Assembly: GCF_014490785.1 (NCBI RefSeq)
Contig: NZ_CP051488.1
Coordinates: forward strand, 2,604,001-2,668,000
Length of the DNA stretch: 64,000 nt
Source of the DNA: Kosakonia sp. SMBL-WEM22
GTDB taxonomy: Bacteria > Pseudomonadota > Gammaproteobacteria > Enterobacterales > Enterobacteriaceae
Direction of reading: 5' to 3'
Shown here: positions 48,163-56,553 of the stretch, piece after piece
How the letters are laid out: every line of letters begins with the position of its first letter
How positions within the stretch are numbered: the first letter of the stretch is position 1
Notes under the pieces: generated by a model
What the model was told of the DNA's origin: nothing
Database searches by the model: none
Seen by the model: the letters and a program-made list of their open reading frames with translations, nothing else
Position numbers and translations under genes: made by a program

Positions 48163-48394
48163 AGCCCTTTAATACTAAAATCAAGGTGCCTTGTCTTCTG
48201 TAAACTTCAAGCGCAATTGTCTTCACGACGGATTTTTTATTAATTTCTGCAAAAAAATCTGTGCCGTTAACCAGGCTGAAAACAAGCACAGTCTTCACGC
48301 TCCTCTACAGCAGTAGTGCATGCCAATTCAATCAACTGATAGTCATACATACGGTACGTTTTCGCCATGGCCAGATATGTTGCAACGGCAACAT

Positions 48395-48618
48395 CGAAAG
48401 ATTGCTTTCGCTCTGTATCCTGTAGAGTCTGGCATCCTCTTCCTCAAGCGACTTAAGGCGTTTAACCTCAGGCACTTCCATACCGCCAGACTTCTTACTC
48501 CATGTGTAAAAAGTGCCATCTGAAATGGCGTGCTTAGGGCGAGCGCACGGGCCTAAACTCCGGCTTCGGCCTTGCGGAGAATACTGATGATCTGTTCGTC
48601 GGAAAAACGCTTCCTCAT
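48395..48618 (-). pseudogene. IS3-family transposase OrfA remnant
   Basis: From an ATG at 48618 the minus strand reads MRKRFSDEQIISILRKAEAG, the OrfA N-terminus of IS3-family (IS51/IS407-like) elements. It then has a TAG stop, a small deletion that shifts the frame, and continues as KHAISDGTFYTWSKKSGGME and VPEVKRLKSLEEEDARL. OrfB and a clear terminal inverted repeat are absent. It is a fragment between aadA and the gst gene. Confidence 0.8.
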
Positions 48619-48731
48619 GGGGATGTCCTCATGTGACTTATGGAGACATTACTGACATTGCGGTGTGTTAATCAACGGGGAGGCGCTCAGTTTGAGATGC
48701 TTGTTGCGCGGATATGTTGAGTAGCCTATGA

Positions 48732-48760
48732 TTGCAATTGCAACGATTGCATTTGCAATC
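48732..48760. promoter_or_regulatory. Paired MarR-type operators before the gst gene
   Basis: TTGCAATTGCAA (48732-48743) and GATTGCATTTGCAATC (48745-48760, perfect 7-bp arms) lie 22 bases before the gst ATG. Close copies of both occur at 50733 and 50775, beside the marR gene. Two centres 15 bases apart suggest cooperative binding of two MarR dimers. Confidence 0.7.
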
Positions 48761-48782
48761 CATTTATTCAATAAGGATAAAC

Positions 48783-49454
48783 ATGACACAGGTAATCTGC
48801 GACCTCGCATTTTATACGGCGGATACGCCAAACGGGCAAAAAGTCAGCATTTTTCTGAAAGAAGCCGGCCTGAAGTATGAGCAGTTCAATCTTGATCTTG
48901 GCAAGGGGGAGCAACATCGACCCGATTTCCTTAAGATCAACCCGAATGGCAAGATCCCTGCGATTGTTGATCGGCAAACCGGCCTGCGCATTTTTGAGTC
49001 GGGTGCCATCCTTTCCTGGCTCTCATCGAAAACGGGGTGTTTGATGCCCGCGACAGAAGCGGAAAACGTTGCCGTGCAACAATGGCTTTTTTTCCAGGTC
49101 GGCAGTATCGGTCCAATGTTGGGGCAATTGTGGTGGTTTTTACATGGTGCCAAAACGGTCAATGATGAGGCTATAGCGCGATACCAGGCGCAGTCACTAC
49201 GTCTTTACCAGGTTGTGGAAAGGCGGCTCAGTGAGTCTGCTTTTCTTGCCGGTGAAAACTATAGCATTGCTGATATTGCCGCATTCACCTGGCTCAGAAC
49301 ATGGGACGAGCTGAGACTGAACATCACACCCTACCCTCACGTTAAGCGGTGGCTTCATGTGATCGCCGCGCGACCGGCGGTACAAGCGGGACTTAATGCG
49401 AGTAAGATGACTTCCAGAGCGACGAGGCAGCAATCAACGTCCAGTGAGGAGTAA
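48783..49454 (+). CDS. Glutathione S-transferase family protein (YfcG/YghU-like)
   Basis: 223 residues. The N-terminal thioredoxin-fold domain has the Nu-class-like pattern ADTPNGQKVSIFLKEAGLKY, the glutathione-site INPNGKIPAIVD with cis-Pro, and ESGAI. The C-terminal helical domain includes VGSIGPMLGQ and NYSIADIAAFTW. Resembles E. coli YfcG (disulfide-bond reductase activity), so it may conjugate or reduce an electrophilic compound. AAGGA is eight bases before the ATG at 48783. First gene of a two-gene unit with the SMR exporter (4-base gap), with MarR-type operators upstream. Confidence 0.9.
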   Translation: MTQVICDLAFYTADTPNGQKVSIFLKEAGLKYEQFNLDLGKGEQHRPDFLKINPNGKIPAIVDRQTGLRIFESGAILSWLSSKTGCLMPATEAENVAVQQWLFFQVGSIGPMLGQLWWFLHGAKTVNDEAIARYQAQSLRLYQVVERRLSESAFLAGENYSIADIAAFTWLRTWDELRLNITPYPHVKRWLHVIAARPAVQAGLNASKMTSRATRQQSTSSEE

Positions 49455-49458
49455 GGCC

Positions 49459-49782
49459 ATGGCGTGGACCTACTTGTTTCTTGCTGCTGCTCTTGAGATC
49501 GTGATGGGTATTTCCCTCAAATTAAACGCGGGGTGGACCCGGCTGGGGGCAAGTATCATCGCCGTTATAGCTGGAATGGGCAGCATTTATTTGCTTGCAT
49601 TGGCATTGCGTTCCCTGCCTGTTGGAATGGCTTATGCTATGTGGACCGGCCTGGGAACGATTGGACTGGTCCTGGCGGGTATGCTGATTTTTCAGGATGA
49701 GCTGAGCTGGCCCAGGATGGGCTTTATGGGGCTGGCTTTTATCGGCATTATCGGGTTGCGCTTCTGCGAAACAACGGGGTAA
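49459..49782 (+). CDS. Small multidrug resistance (SMR) family exporter
   Basis: 107 residues, four transmembrane helices. The essential TM1 glutamate is Glu13 in LAAALEIVMG, and the TM3 motif SLPVGMAYAMWTGLG is typical of EmrE/Gdx-type proteins. The Trp that follows Glu13 in Gdx guanidinium exporters is replaced by Met-Gly, so the exact substrate class is uncertain. TAAGG precedes the ATG at 49459. Functions as an antiparallel dimer exchanging a cation for protons in known members. Probably translated with the preceding gst gene. Confidence 0.88.
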   Translation: MAWTYLFLAAALEIVMGISLKLNAGWTRLGASIIAVIAGMGSIYLLALALRSLPVGMAYAMWTGLGTIGLVLAGMLIFQDELSWPRMGFMGLAFIGIIGLRFCETTG

Positions 49783-50255
49783 GCGCATTAATGGCTCTGC
49801 TGCCGGTAGCACCGATTTTCAAAATATCATCGACGCTACGGAAATAGCGCAGGGCATAAATTCCCTCTTCAACATTGCAATCCAGACCTTATCGTGCAGG
49901 GGCAGGCTAAATGCTTTTTTCAGGATAAGGCTGGCGTTACTGTATCACTGGGCAGACGCTATAACGCGTCTGTTCATCCCCTACACGGATTTCAGATGCC
50001 ATCATTTTCCCCGGCGTTGAGGCTGAAATATTTCATGCCACAGGGCCGGGAATTAACAAAAACACCAGGACATTAACCATTGAGGAAAGGCGTTAGCACC
50101 AGCCCTGCGACCTGAGATGTCCCTCTGATTGCCGCTTAATAATGGGGTAATGGTCCACCGCGAGAGCAGGTAATCGGATATGTTCACCTCGCAAGGGAAC
50201 CAGGCCAAAGGGCTATTTTTGAGTCGGGGCGTTGTTCTGTGGTTATGTGGTACTG
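49783..50255. other. Gap between SMR and marR genes
   Basis: About 470 bases between two convergent genes. I find no gene of recognisable family on either strand and only short open frames. It may contain eroded coding sequence, but I cannot name any. Confidence 0.4.
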
Positions 50256-50708
50256 TTAACGCAGCGCTTTTTGTGCACGGGCCGCAGCAGCGACCTGGTT
50301 CAACGTGTCAGAAAAGGTGCTCTGCTCGTCGGTACTGAACTGGCTCAGAAAAAGTTCTGCCACCGCACTCTCATAGACTTTCCACATCTTCTTGCGTAGC
50401 GCACGCCCTTCCTTCGTGATGGTGGCATACGCCGCACGACCGTCCTCAGGCGAACGGGTGCGCTCGACCAGCCCTTCCTTTTCCAGTCGATCTACCAGAC
50501 GCGTGAGATTGTAGCGCTCTATCGCCAGCGCATCGGCCAGTTCATGCATCCGACGGGTGCCGCCTTGCCCACTTTCCAGCCCCCAAAGTACGTCGTACCA
50601 GGCATAGGCGGGCAGTTTCGCGGCTGCCAGACGGCTCTCCACTTCACGAATCATCAAGCGATGAGCGCGTACAAACGCAAACCAGAGATCCGTTTGATTC
50701 TTCTCCAT
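50256..50708 (-). CDS. MarR-family transcriptional regulator
   Basis: 150-residue winged-helix regulator. The DNA-binding core has MHELADALAIERYNLTRLVD as recognition region and the wing RTRSPEDGRAAYATITKEGR; flanking helices form the dimer interface. Hydrophobic and aromatic residues in the N-terminal half (WFAFVRAHRLM, AYAWYDVLWGLE) suggest a small ligand pocket. AGGAG is seven bases before the ATG. It is divergent from the aceE-like gene, with two TTGCAA palindromes between them, and the same palindromes precede gst-SMR. A plausible reading is that it represses itself and both units until a toxic ligand binds. Confidence 0.92.
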   Translation of the reverse strand: MEKNQTDLWFAFVRAHRLMIREVESRLAAAKLPAYAWYDVLWGLESGQGGTRRMHELADALAIERYNLTRLVDRLEKEGLVERTRSPEDGRAAYATITKEGRALRKKMWKVYESAVAELFLSQFSTDEQSTFSDTLNQVAAAARAQKALR

Positions 50709-50732
50709 TGCGGGCTCCTTTCATTTTTTTAG

Positions 50733-50790
50733 TTGCAATTGCAATTATACATGACTTAGCATTGCGAACGCCAGAATTGCATTTGCAATT
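50733..50790. promoter_or_regulatory. Paired MarR-type operators between marR and the aceE-like gene
   Basis: TTGCAATTGCAA (50733-50744) and AATTGCATTTGCAATT (50775-50790, perfect arms) with centres 44 bases apart. The first is just 25 bases upstream of the marR ATG; the second lies about 90 bases before the aceE-like ATG. Same sequences as the gst operators. Confidence 0.72.
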
Positions 50791-50880
50791 CATAATCCGG
50801 ACTTAATGGTTGTACCACATTCGCTTGTTATGTTCGCCTGTTATCGTGCTTCAAATCGTTATTTTTTAAGGAGATCTACC

Positions 50881-53583
50881 ATGAATTCACACTCTGAACT
50901 GGTCGATATTGACCCGCTGGAAACGCGAGAGTGGCTGGAAGCGCTGGAGGCAATTATGTCGGTTGAAGGCCGTTCACGTGCGCACTACTTGATTGACCGA
51001 CTTACCGATTTCGATGCGACCCGGCACGGTGATTTTTATGGGCGCGTCACCACTCCCTATATCAATACGATTGATAAAAATCGGCAACCCGCTTATCCCG
51101 GCAGCCTCGACATTGAGCAGCGTTTAAATGCGTATATACGCTGGAATGCGATGGTCATGGTGCTGCGCGCCGGCAAGCATTCCAATGTCGGCGGGCACAT
51201 TGCCACTTACCAGTCCGCGGCTGTGCTTTATGACGTAGGATTCAATCACTTTTTCCGCGGTCGCACCGGGACATTCGCCGGCGATATGATTTATATCCAG
51301 GGCCATTCCGCACCCGGTATTTACGGGCGCGCCTACCTGGAAGGGCGCATCAGTGAATCACAACTGGACAACTTCCGCCGTGAAGCCGGGCGTGATGGCC
51401 TCTCCTCCTACCCACACCCCCGTTTGATGCCCGAATTCTGGCAATTCCCGACGGTCTCTATGGGGCTTGGCCCGTTGACTGCGGTCTATCAGGCACGATT
51501 TATGCGCTATCTCGAGTACCGTGGAATGCTGGAACATCAGGGGCGCAAAGTGTGGGCCTTCCTGGGCGATGGAGAAATGGATCAGCCTGAATCGCTGGCG
51601 GCCATCTCGGTGGCAGGGCGAGAACGACTCGACAACGTCATCTTTGTCGTAAACTGCAATCTCCAGCGTCTCGACGGCCCGGTTCGGGGCAACAGCAAGA
51701 TCGTTCAGGAGCTCGAAGGGACGTTCCGGGCCGCAGGCTGGAATGTCATCAAGGTGCTATGGGGCAGCGGCTGGGATGACCTGCTCAAGCGTGACACCAG
51801 CGGGCTGCTGCACCAGCGCATGATGGAGTGTATCGATGGGGAATACCAGACCTTCAAGTCGCAAAACGGCGCTTATGTGCGCGAGCACTTCTTCGGTAAA
51901 TATCCTGAGTTGCTGGCGCTGGTGGCGCACTTGTCAGACGACGAGATTTGGGCGCTGACACGTGGCGGCCATGATCCAGAAAAGGTCTATGCCGCCTACG
52001 CAGAAGCGGTCAGCACAGAAGGCCGCCCTACAGTCGTGTTGGCCAAGACGGTCAAGGGGTTCGGAATGGGTGAAGCTGGCGAAGGCCAGAATATCAACCA
52101 TCAGTTGAAGAAAATGAGTGCGGATGCGGTGCGTGCCTTTCGCGATCGTTTTTCACTCCCGGTACGGGATGACCAGCTTGAAGAGCTGCCTTACATCAAG
52201 CCCGCTCCTGACAGCGAAGAAGCCCATTACTTCGCGCAACGCAGAGCGATGCTCGGTGGTTATATTCCATCGCGTTCCCGACAGGCCGAGCCACTTGCGG
52301 TGCCGCCGCTCAGTACGTTCGATTCGCAGTTAAAAGGCAGCGGTGAGCGCGAAATCTCAACCACGATCTCCTTCGTGCGCATTCTGACCACGCTGCTCAA
52401 AGACCCTGAACTGGGCAAACTCGTCATCCCCATCGTGCCGGACGAATCGCGTACTTTTGGCATGGAAAGTCTGTTTCGCCAGATAGGCATTCACTCATTC
52501 CTGGGGCAACTTTATACCCCGCAGGATGCCGGACAACTGAGCTACTACAAAGAGGCGAAGGATGGTCAAATCTTGCAGGAAGGAATCAATGAATCCGGCG
52601 CAATGGCCTCATGGATTGCGGCAGGGACGGCTTATAGCAACCATGGCCTGCCGACGATCCCTTTCTATATCTTCTATTCCATGTTCGGCTTGCAGCGCGT
52701 CGGTGATTTGGCCTGGGCCGCTGGCGATGCGCGCACAAGAGGCTTTCTGCTGGGGGCCACGTCAGGCCGCACCACACTTATGGGGGAGGGTTTGCAGCAC
52801 GATGATGGCCACAGCCATGTGCTGTCGTCAGTGATCCCCAATTGTATCTCGTATGACCCCACTTTTGCCTATGAGCTGGCGGTTATCATTCAGGATGGCC
52901 TGCGGCGTATGTACGCGGACCAGGAAGACATCTATTACTACATTACGCTGCTCAACGAGAACTATCCGAACCCTGCCATGCCGCAAGGCAGTGAGAATGG
53001 CATTCTCAAGGGACTCTACTTGTTGCATGACGGCCAGAAACAGGAATCCATGGCGGGGCAGAGCACCACGGCACATCTGCAGCTGCTGGGCAGCGGCGCG
53101 ATCCTGCGTGAAGTGATTGCCGCCAGTGAGCTTCTGGCACAAGATTTCGGTGTTTCAAGTGATGTATGGAGTGCGACGAGTCTCACTGAACTGCGCCGGG
53201 AGGGGCTTGCGGCGGAGCGCTGGAATATGCTGCATTCAGAACAGGAACCGCGCATCCCGTATGTTCAGCAATGCTTGCAAGACCGTGCTGGTCCTGTCGT
53301 CGTGGCGACTGACTACATGAAGATTTTTGGCGACCAGATTCGTCCTTTCATTAACGACCGACGATTCATTAGCCTCGGTACGGATGGCTTCGGACGTTCA
53401 GATACGCGCCAGTCGTTGCGTACATTCTTCGAAGTCGATCGCCATTTCATTGTTCTCGCTGCGATCAAAGTGCTGGCCGATGAAGGCCGCCTGCCTCGCC
53501 AGAAAATCCAGGACGTGATCCTTCGTTACAATATTGATCCGGAAAAAATTGACCCAACAGCGATTGAGGAGCCTGGGCGATGA
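50881..53583 (+). CDS. Pyruvate dehydrogenase E1 (AceE)-like protein, accessory copy
   Basis: 900-residue homodimeric-type 2-oxoacid dehydrogenase E1 (E. coli AceE 887). The thiamine-diphosphate motif starts at about residue 229 (GDGEMDQPES) and ends NCNLQRLDGP. Active-site segments YVREHFFGKYPE, EGINESGAMASW and LQHDDGHSHVLSS are intact, and the N-terminal E2-binding segment is present. It should decarboxylate pyruvate (or a close 2-oxoacid) and use E2/E3 encoded elsewhere, as no aceF or lpd is beside it. AAGGAG precedes the ATG at 50881; an upstream extension of 25 codons is not needed. Its stop overlaps the start of a decayed dxs-like gene by ATGA. Alternatives: an MdeB-like 2-oxobutyrate dehydrogenase E1. 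Confidence 0.9.
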   Translation: MNSHSELVDIDPLETREWLEALEAIMSVEGRSRAHYLIDRLTDFDATRHGDFYGRVTTPYINTIDKNRQPAYPGSLDIEQRLNAYIRWNAMVMVLRAGKHSNVGGHIATYQSAAVLYDVGFNHFFRGRTGTFAGDMIYIQGHSAPGIYGRAYLEGRISESQLDNFRREAGRDGLSSYPHPRLMPEFWQFPTVSMGLGPLTAVYQARFMRYLEYRGMLEHQGRKVWAFLGDGEMDQPESLAAISVAGRERLDNVIFVVNCNLQRLDGPVRGNSKIVQELEGTFRAAGWNVIKVLWGSGWDDLLKRDTSGLLHQRMMECIDGEYQTFKSQNGAYVREHFFGKYPELLALVAHLSDDEIWALTRGGHDPEKVYAAYAEAVSTEGRPTVVLAKTVKGFGMGEAGEGQNINHQLKKMSADAVRAFRDRFSLPVRDDQLEELPYIKPAPDSEEAHYFAQRRAMLGGYIPSRSRQAEPLAVPPLSTFDSQLKGSGEREISTTISFVRILTTLLKDPELGKLVIPIVPDESRTFGMESLFRQIGIHSFLGQLYTPQDAGQLSYYKEAKDGQILQEGINESGAMASWIAAGTAYSNHGLPTIPFYIFYSMFGLQRVGDLAWAAGDARTRGFLLGATSGRTTLMGEGLQHDDGHSHVLSSVIPNCISYDPTFAYELAVIIQDGLRRMYADQEDIYYYITLLNENYPNPAMPQGSENGILKGLYLLHDGQKQESMAGQSTTAHLQLLGSGAILREVIAASELLAQDFGVSSDVWSATSLTELRREGLAAERWNMLHSEQEPRIPYVQQCLQDRAGPVVVATDYMKIFGDQIRPFINDRRFISLGTDGFGRSDTRQSLRTFFEVDRHFIVLAAIKVLADEGRLPRQKIQDVILRYNIDPEKIDPTAIEEPGR

Positions 53584-53946
53584 AGACATACCGTTTATTG
53601 AGAACTATCTATTCTCCCTCAGATCTCAGGCACCCGCATTGTCGCAAATTACCGCAACAGACATAGAAGTTGCTTGCCTTCCTGCGCGATAGCGTTTCCC
53701 GCACGGGAGGGCATCTCTCCTGGAGCCTGGCGTGGTTGAACTGACTATCATTTTGCATTACGTATTCGACACGCCTGACGACAGGGTTGTCTGGGATGTT
53801 GACCATTAGGCCTACCCACACAAGATCCTGACGGGCCGCAAAGCGCGGAAGCGAACATTACGACAGTGCGTTGGGATATCAGGTTTTCACGTGCGATCAG
53901 AATCACCGTTCGACGCGTTTGGCACCGCGCATTCGACCACGTCCTG
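53580..53946 (+). pseudogene. Decayed dxs-like gene (1-deoxyxylulose-5-phosphate synthase N-terminus)
   Basis: The frame starting at ATG 53580 (overlapping the aceE-like stop) reads TYRLLRTIYSPSDLR, then a TAG at 53664, then LAFLRDSVSRTGGHLS. After a frame shift near 53720 it continues GVVELTIILHYVFDTPDDR, VVWDVDH, a TAG at 53807, AYPHKILTGRK and SEFD-type residues ending GTAHSTTS. These are the conserved N-terminal blocks of DXS, including the His-Q-x-YPHKILTGR motif and the SxxHSSTS block. About 115 of ~620 codons remain. The ATGA junction shows it was once translationally coupled to the E1 gene. Confidence 0.85.
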
Positions 53947-54050
53947 TAACTGTGATGCCTCTTCATCACTTTCTGCTGCTGCAGTTATGCCAGCCTTCAG
54001 TTTGTAGTACATCTCGTTTCAGAAGTTAATTAACTGGCGCTGACTTCATG

Positions 54051-54596
54051 TTATAGCGATGCAGCAGCGCGTGCAGCGGTGTCATACAGTGATGAGATGG
54101 TGCGCAGCAGCTGCGCTGTTTCACCAATGGACGTCCCAGGAATACCGCTCTCGGCGTGGATTTTAATCAGGCAAGTTTCACGCACACTGCGATATTTCAT
54201 ACACAGAGCTTTGCCCTCCTCCGTCGTAGAAAAAAAGAGCTCTTTTCCGGCTTTTTCACTCGTCACATAGCCTGCTTTTACCAGTTTTTTCATCGCATAA
54301 GTCACCAGGTGTGTCTCTTCCACGTTCAGCACGAAGCAGATATCGGCCAGCTTTTTTTTACGGTCGCGGTGATTCACGTGATGCAGCAGCGAGATATCGA
54401 ACGCGCCCATATCCGGCTCCCCGGCAGCTGTCATACAGCGCACCATCCATTTATTGAATGCGTTACTGGTCATTATCAGCGCGTACTCCAGCTCTGATAG
54501 TTCCGCGCAGCTCTCAGAGACCAGATGGCGTGAAGAAACAATTTTGCCATCGGTTATAGCGTCTGCCTGGGAAATTACCTGTTTTTTTAAGGTCAT
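54051..54596 (-). CDS. MarR-like winged-helix regulator of the DUF969 operon
   Basis: 181-residue protein with a MarR-type winged helix (DISLLHHVNHRDRKKKLADI, then EETHLVTYAMKKLVKAGYV). I chose the ATG at 54596 because AAGGA lies six bases upstream; the frame is open 54 codons further up, into AT-rich DNA. It is divergent from the DUF969-DUF979-DUF2891 operon across about 240 AT-rich bases, so it probably regulates that operon. Ligand unknown. Confidence 0.82.
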   Translation of the reverse strand: MTLKKQVISQADAITDGKIVSSRHLVSESCAELSELEYALIMTSNAFNKWMVRCMTAAGEPDMGAFDISLLHHVNHRDRKKKLADICFVLNVEETHLVTYAMKKLVKAGYVTSEKAGKELFFSTTEEGKALCMKYRSVRETCLIKIHAESGIPGTSIGETAQLLRTISSLYDTAARAAASL

Positions 54597-54838
54597 AACG
54601 TTCCTTGCGGGAGTGTGACATGTGCACATAACTATAAAGTTATCGACAAAATAAGAACATTTTATTGATAAATTGTTTACATGTTTTTTCGCTTCAGATA
54701 TAGCTTTTGATTGCAGGTTCTGTAGGGCCTGACGCAAACACAACATCGCTCGCCGCATTGCACCGCTTCGCCCTGATGCGAAGTATTAAAAAAATAGCCG
54801 TCGGTGCGCAACGCTCACTTTAGATAGGGGAAATGGTT

Positions 54839-55561
54839 ATGGACAGTTCTACACTGTTGCCGCTTATCGGGATACCGGTAGTGGTTATTGGTTTTGCTTT
54901 GCGCTTCAACCCGCTACTGGTGGTCGTGGTGGCGGGGCTTGCGACGGGTCTGCTGGTGGGCATGGATTTCGGCTTATTGCTGGAAACCTTTGGTGAGAAG
55001 TTCTTTAACAGTCGCTCACTGGCCACTTTCATTCTGATTTTGCCGGTTATTGGCCTGCTGGAATACTACGGCCTTAAAGAGCGCGCCCAGTCCTGGGTGG
55101 CGAAGTTCGCCAGTGCTACCTCTGCACGTATTCTGATGCTCTATTTTGTGGCCCGTGAGGGAACTGCCGCACTGGGGCTGATGTCCCTGGGGGGCCACGC
55201 CCAGACGGTGCGTCCGCTGCTGGCACCGATGGCTGAAGGCGCGGCAATGAATGAATATGGTGAGCTGCCGCAGCAAGTTCGTGACAAAATCAAAGCCCAT
55301 GCTGCCGCATGCGACAATATCGCTGTCTTCTTCGGAGAAGATATCTTTATAGCTTTCGGCGCGGTTCTTCTGATCGATGCTTTCCTGAAAGAGAACGGCA
55401 TCGAGGGGATCGAACCGCTGCACATTGGCCTGTGGGCTATTCCGACCGCCATTGCGGCATTGATTATTCATATGACGCGCTTGCTGCGTCTGGATGCCAG
55501 CATTCGCCGCGACGTGATGGCGTGGAAAGCCGAGCAGGGAATGCCGGAGGCCAGAAAATGA
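54839..55561 (+). CDS. DUF969 family membrane protein
   Basis: 240 residues with five or six transmembrane segments and the family blocks NSRSLATFILILPVIGLLEY and YFVAREGTAALGLMSLGGHA. DUF969 and DUF979 are nearly always encoded side by side and resemble the two halves of an anion/carboxylate transporter (family knowledge, activity inferred). ATG codons at 54833 and 54839 are possible; AGGGG is eight bases from the second, so I use 54839. The stop overlaps the DUF979 start (ATGA). Confidence 0.85.
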   Translation: MDSSTLLPLIGIPVVVIGFALRFNPLLVVVVAGLATGLLVGMDFGLLLETFGEKFFNSRSLATFILILPVIGLLEYYGLKERAQSWVAKFASATSARILMLYFVAREGTAALGLMSLGGHAQTVRPLLAPMAEGAAMNEYGELPQQVRDKIKAHAAACDNIAVFFGEDIFIAFGAVLLIDAFLKENGIEGIEPLHIGLWAIPTAIAALIIHMTRLLRLDASIRRDVMAWKAEQGMPEARK

Positions 55562-56544
55562 TGACTTTAATCACTATCAACCGGGTTTATTACTTGATCG
55601 GCTTCGTTGTTATGTTGCTGGTGATGATGACCCTGCGCGATCGCGCTAACCCTAAACGTTTTACCACAGCGCTATTCTGGTTTCTTTTCGGCGGGATCTT
55701 CCTGTTTGGCGACCTTATGGTACAGGAGCTGGGGAAATCACTGGCGTACCGCATTATTGGGGGCGCCGTTATCGCTATTGCCCTGCTGGCGGGCTTCGGG
55801 CTGGTCGGGAAAGGTCACTATAAAATGTCTGACGAGGAGGCACGCGTCGCTTCGTCAGAACGACTGAAAAACTGGCTATTCCTGCCGGCGCTGATGATAC
55901 CCGTAGTGACTGTCATCGCCACGTTGTTCCTGAAAGGCGTTTCAATTGGCAGCGTTTATCTTCTTGACCAGAAGCAGCTAACGCTGGCCGCGCTTTGTGT
56001 CGCCTGTGTTGCCGCTATCCTGACCGGCTGGTGGCTGACGAAGGGCACGCCACTTCATGCCGTGCGTCAATCCCGTCGCCTTGTGGATACGATTGGCTGG
56101 GCGGTGATCCTGCCGCAGATGCTGGCTATGCTGGGCGGCGTTTTTGTCGTTGCCGATACCGGCCATTCAGTACAAAAGGTGGTAAGCCTGTTTGTTCATC
56201 CCGATAACCGCTTCATGCTGGTGGTGATCTACTGCGTGGGGATGGCGCTGTTTACCATCATCATGGGCAACGCCTTTGCGGCTTTCCCGGTACTTAGCGC
56301 GGGTATTGCGTTGCCCTTCCTGATTAACGTCCATCACGGCGACCCTGCACCGCTGCTGGCAATCGGTATGTATGCCGGCTACTGCGGTACCCTGATGACG
56401 CCAATGGCCGCGAACTTCAATATCGTTCCGGCGGCACTGCTGGAGCTTAAAGATAAATATCAGGTCATAAAGATCCAGATCCCAACCGCGTTAGCCGTGC
56501 TGGTGGTGAACGTGTTCTTAATGTATTTCCTCGTGTTTCGCTAA
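55558..56544 (+). CDS. DUF979 family membrane protein
   Basis: 328 residues, nine to ten transmembrane segments, with GWAVILPQMLAMLGGVF, MGNAFAAFPVLSAGI and MYAGYCGTLMTPMAANFN as family blocks reminiscent of transporter re-entrant loops. The start overlaps the DUF969 stop by four bases, so the two are coupled and likely form one complex. A longer upstream frame lies inside DUF969 and is not used. Confidence 0.85.
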   Translation: MMTLITINRVYYLIGFVVMLLVMMTLRDRANPKRFTTALFWFLFGGIFLFGDLMVQELGKSLAYRIIGGAVIAIALLAGFGLVGKGHYKMSDEEARVASSERLKNWLFLPALMIPVVTVIATLFLKGVSIGSVYLLDQKQLTLAALCVACVAAILTGWWLTKGTPLHAVRQSRRLVDTIGWAVILPQMLAMLGGVFVVADTGHSVQKVVSLFVHPDNRFMLVVIYCVGMALFTIIMGNAFAAFPVLSAGIALPFLINVHHGDPAPLLAIGMYAGYCGTLMTPMAANFNIVPAALLELKDKYQVIKIQIPTALAVLVVNVFLMYFLVFR

Positions 56545-56553
56545 GGAGCTGTT

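Noticed and set aside
53748..53969. Minus-strand 73-codon open frame downstream of the aceE-like gene
   Set aside because: The plus strand here reads as DXS across frame disruptions, so this frame is an antisense shadow of a pseudogene.
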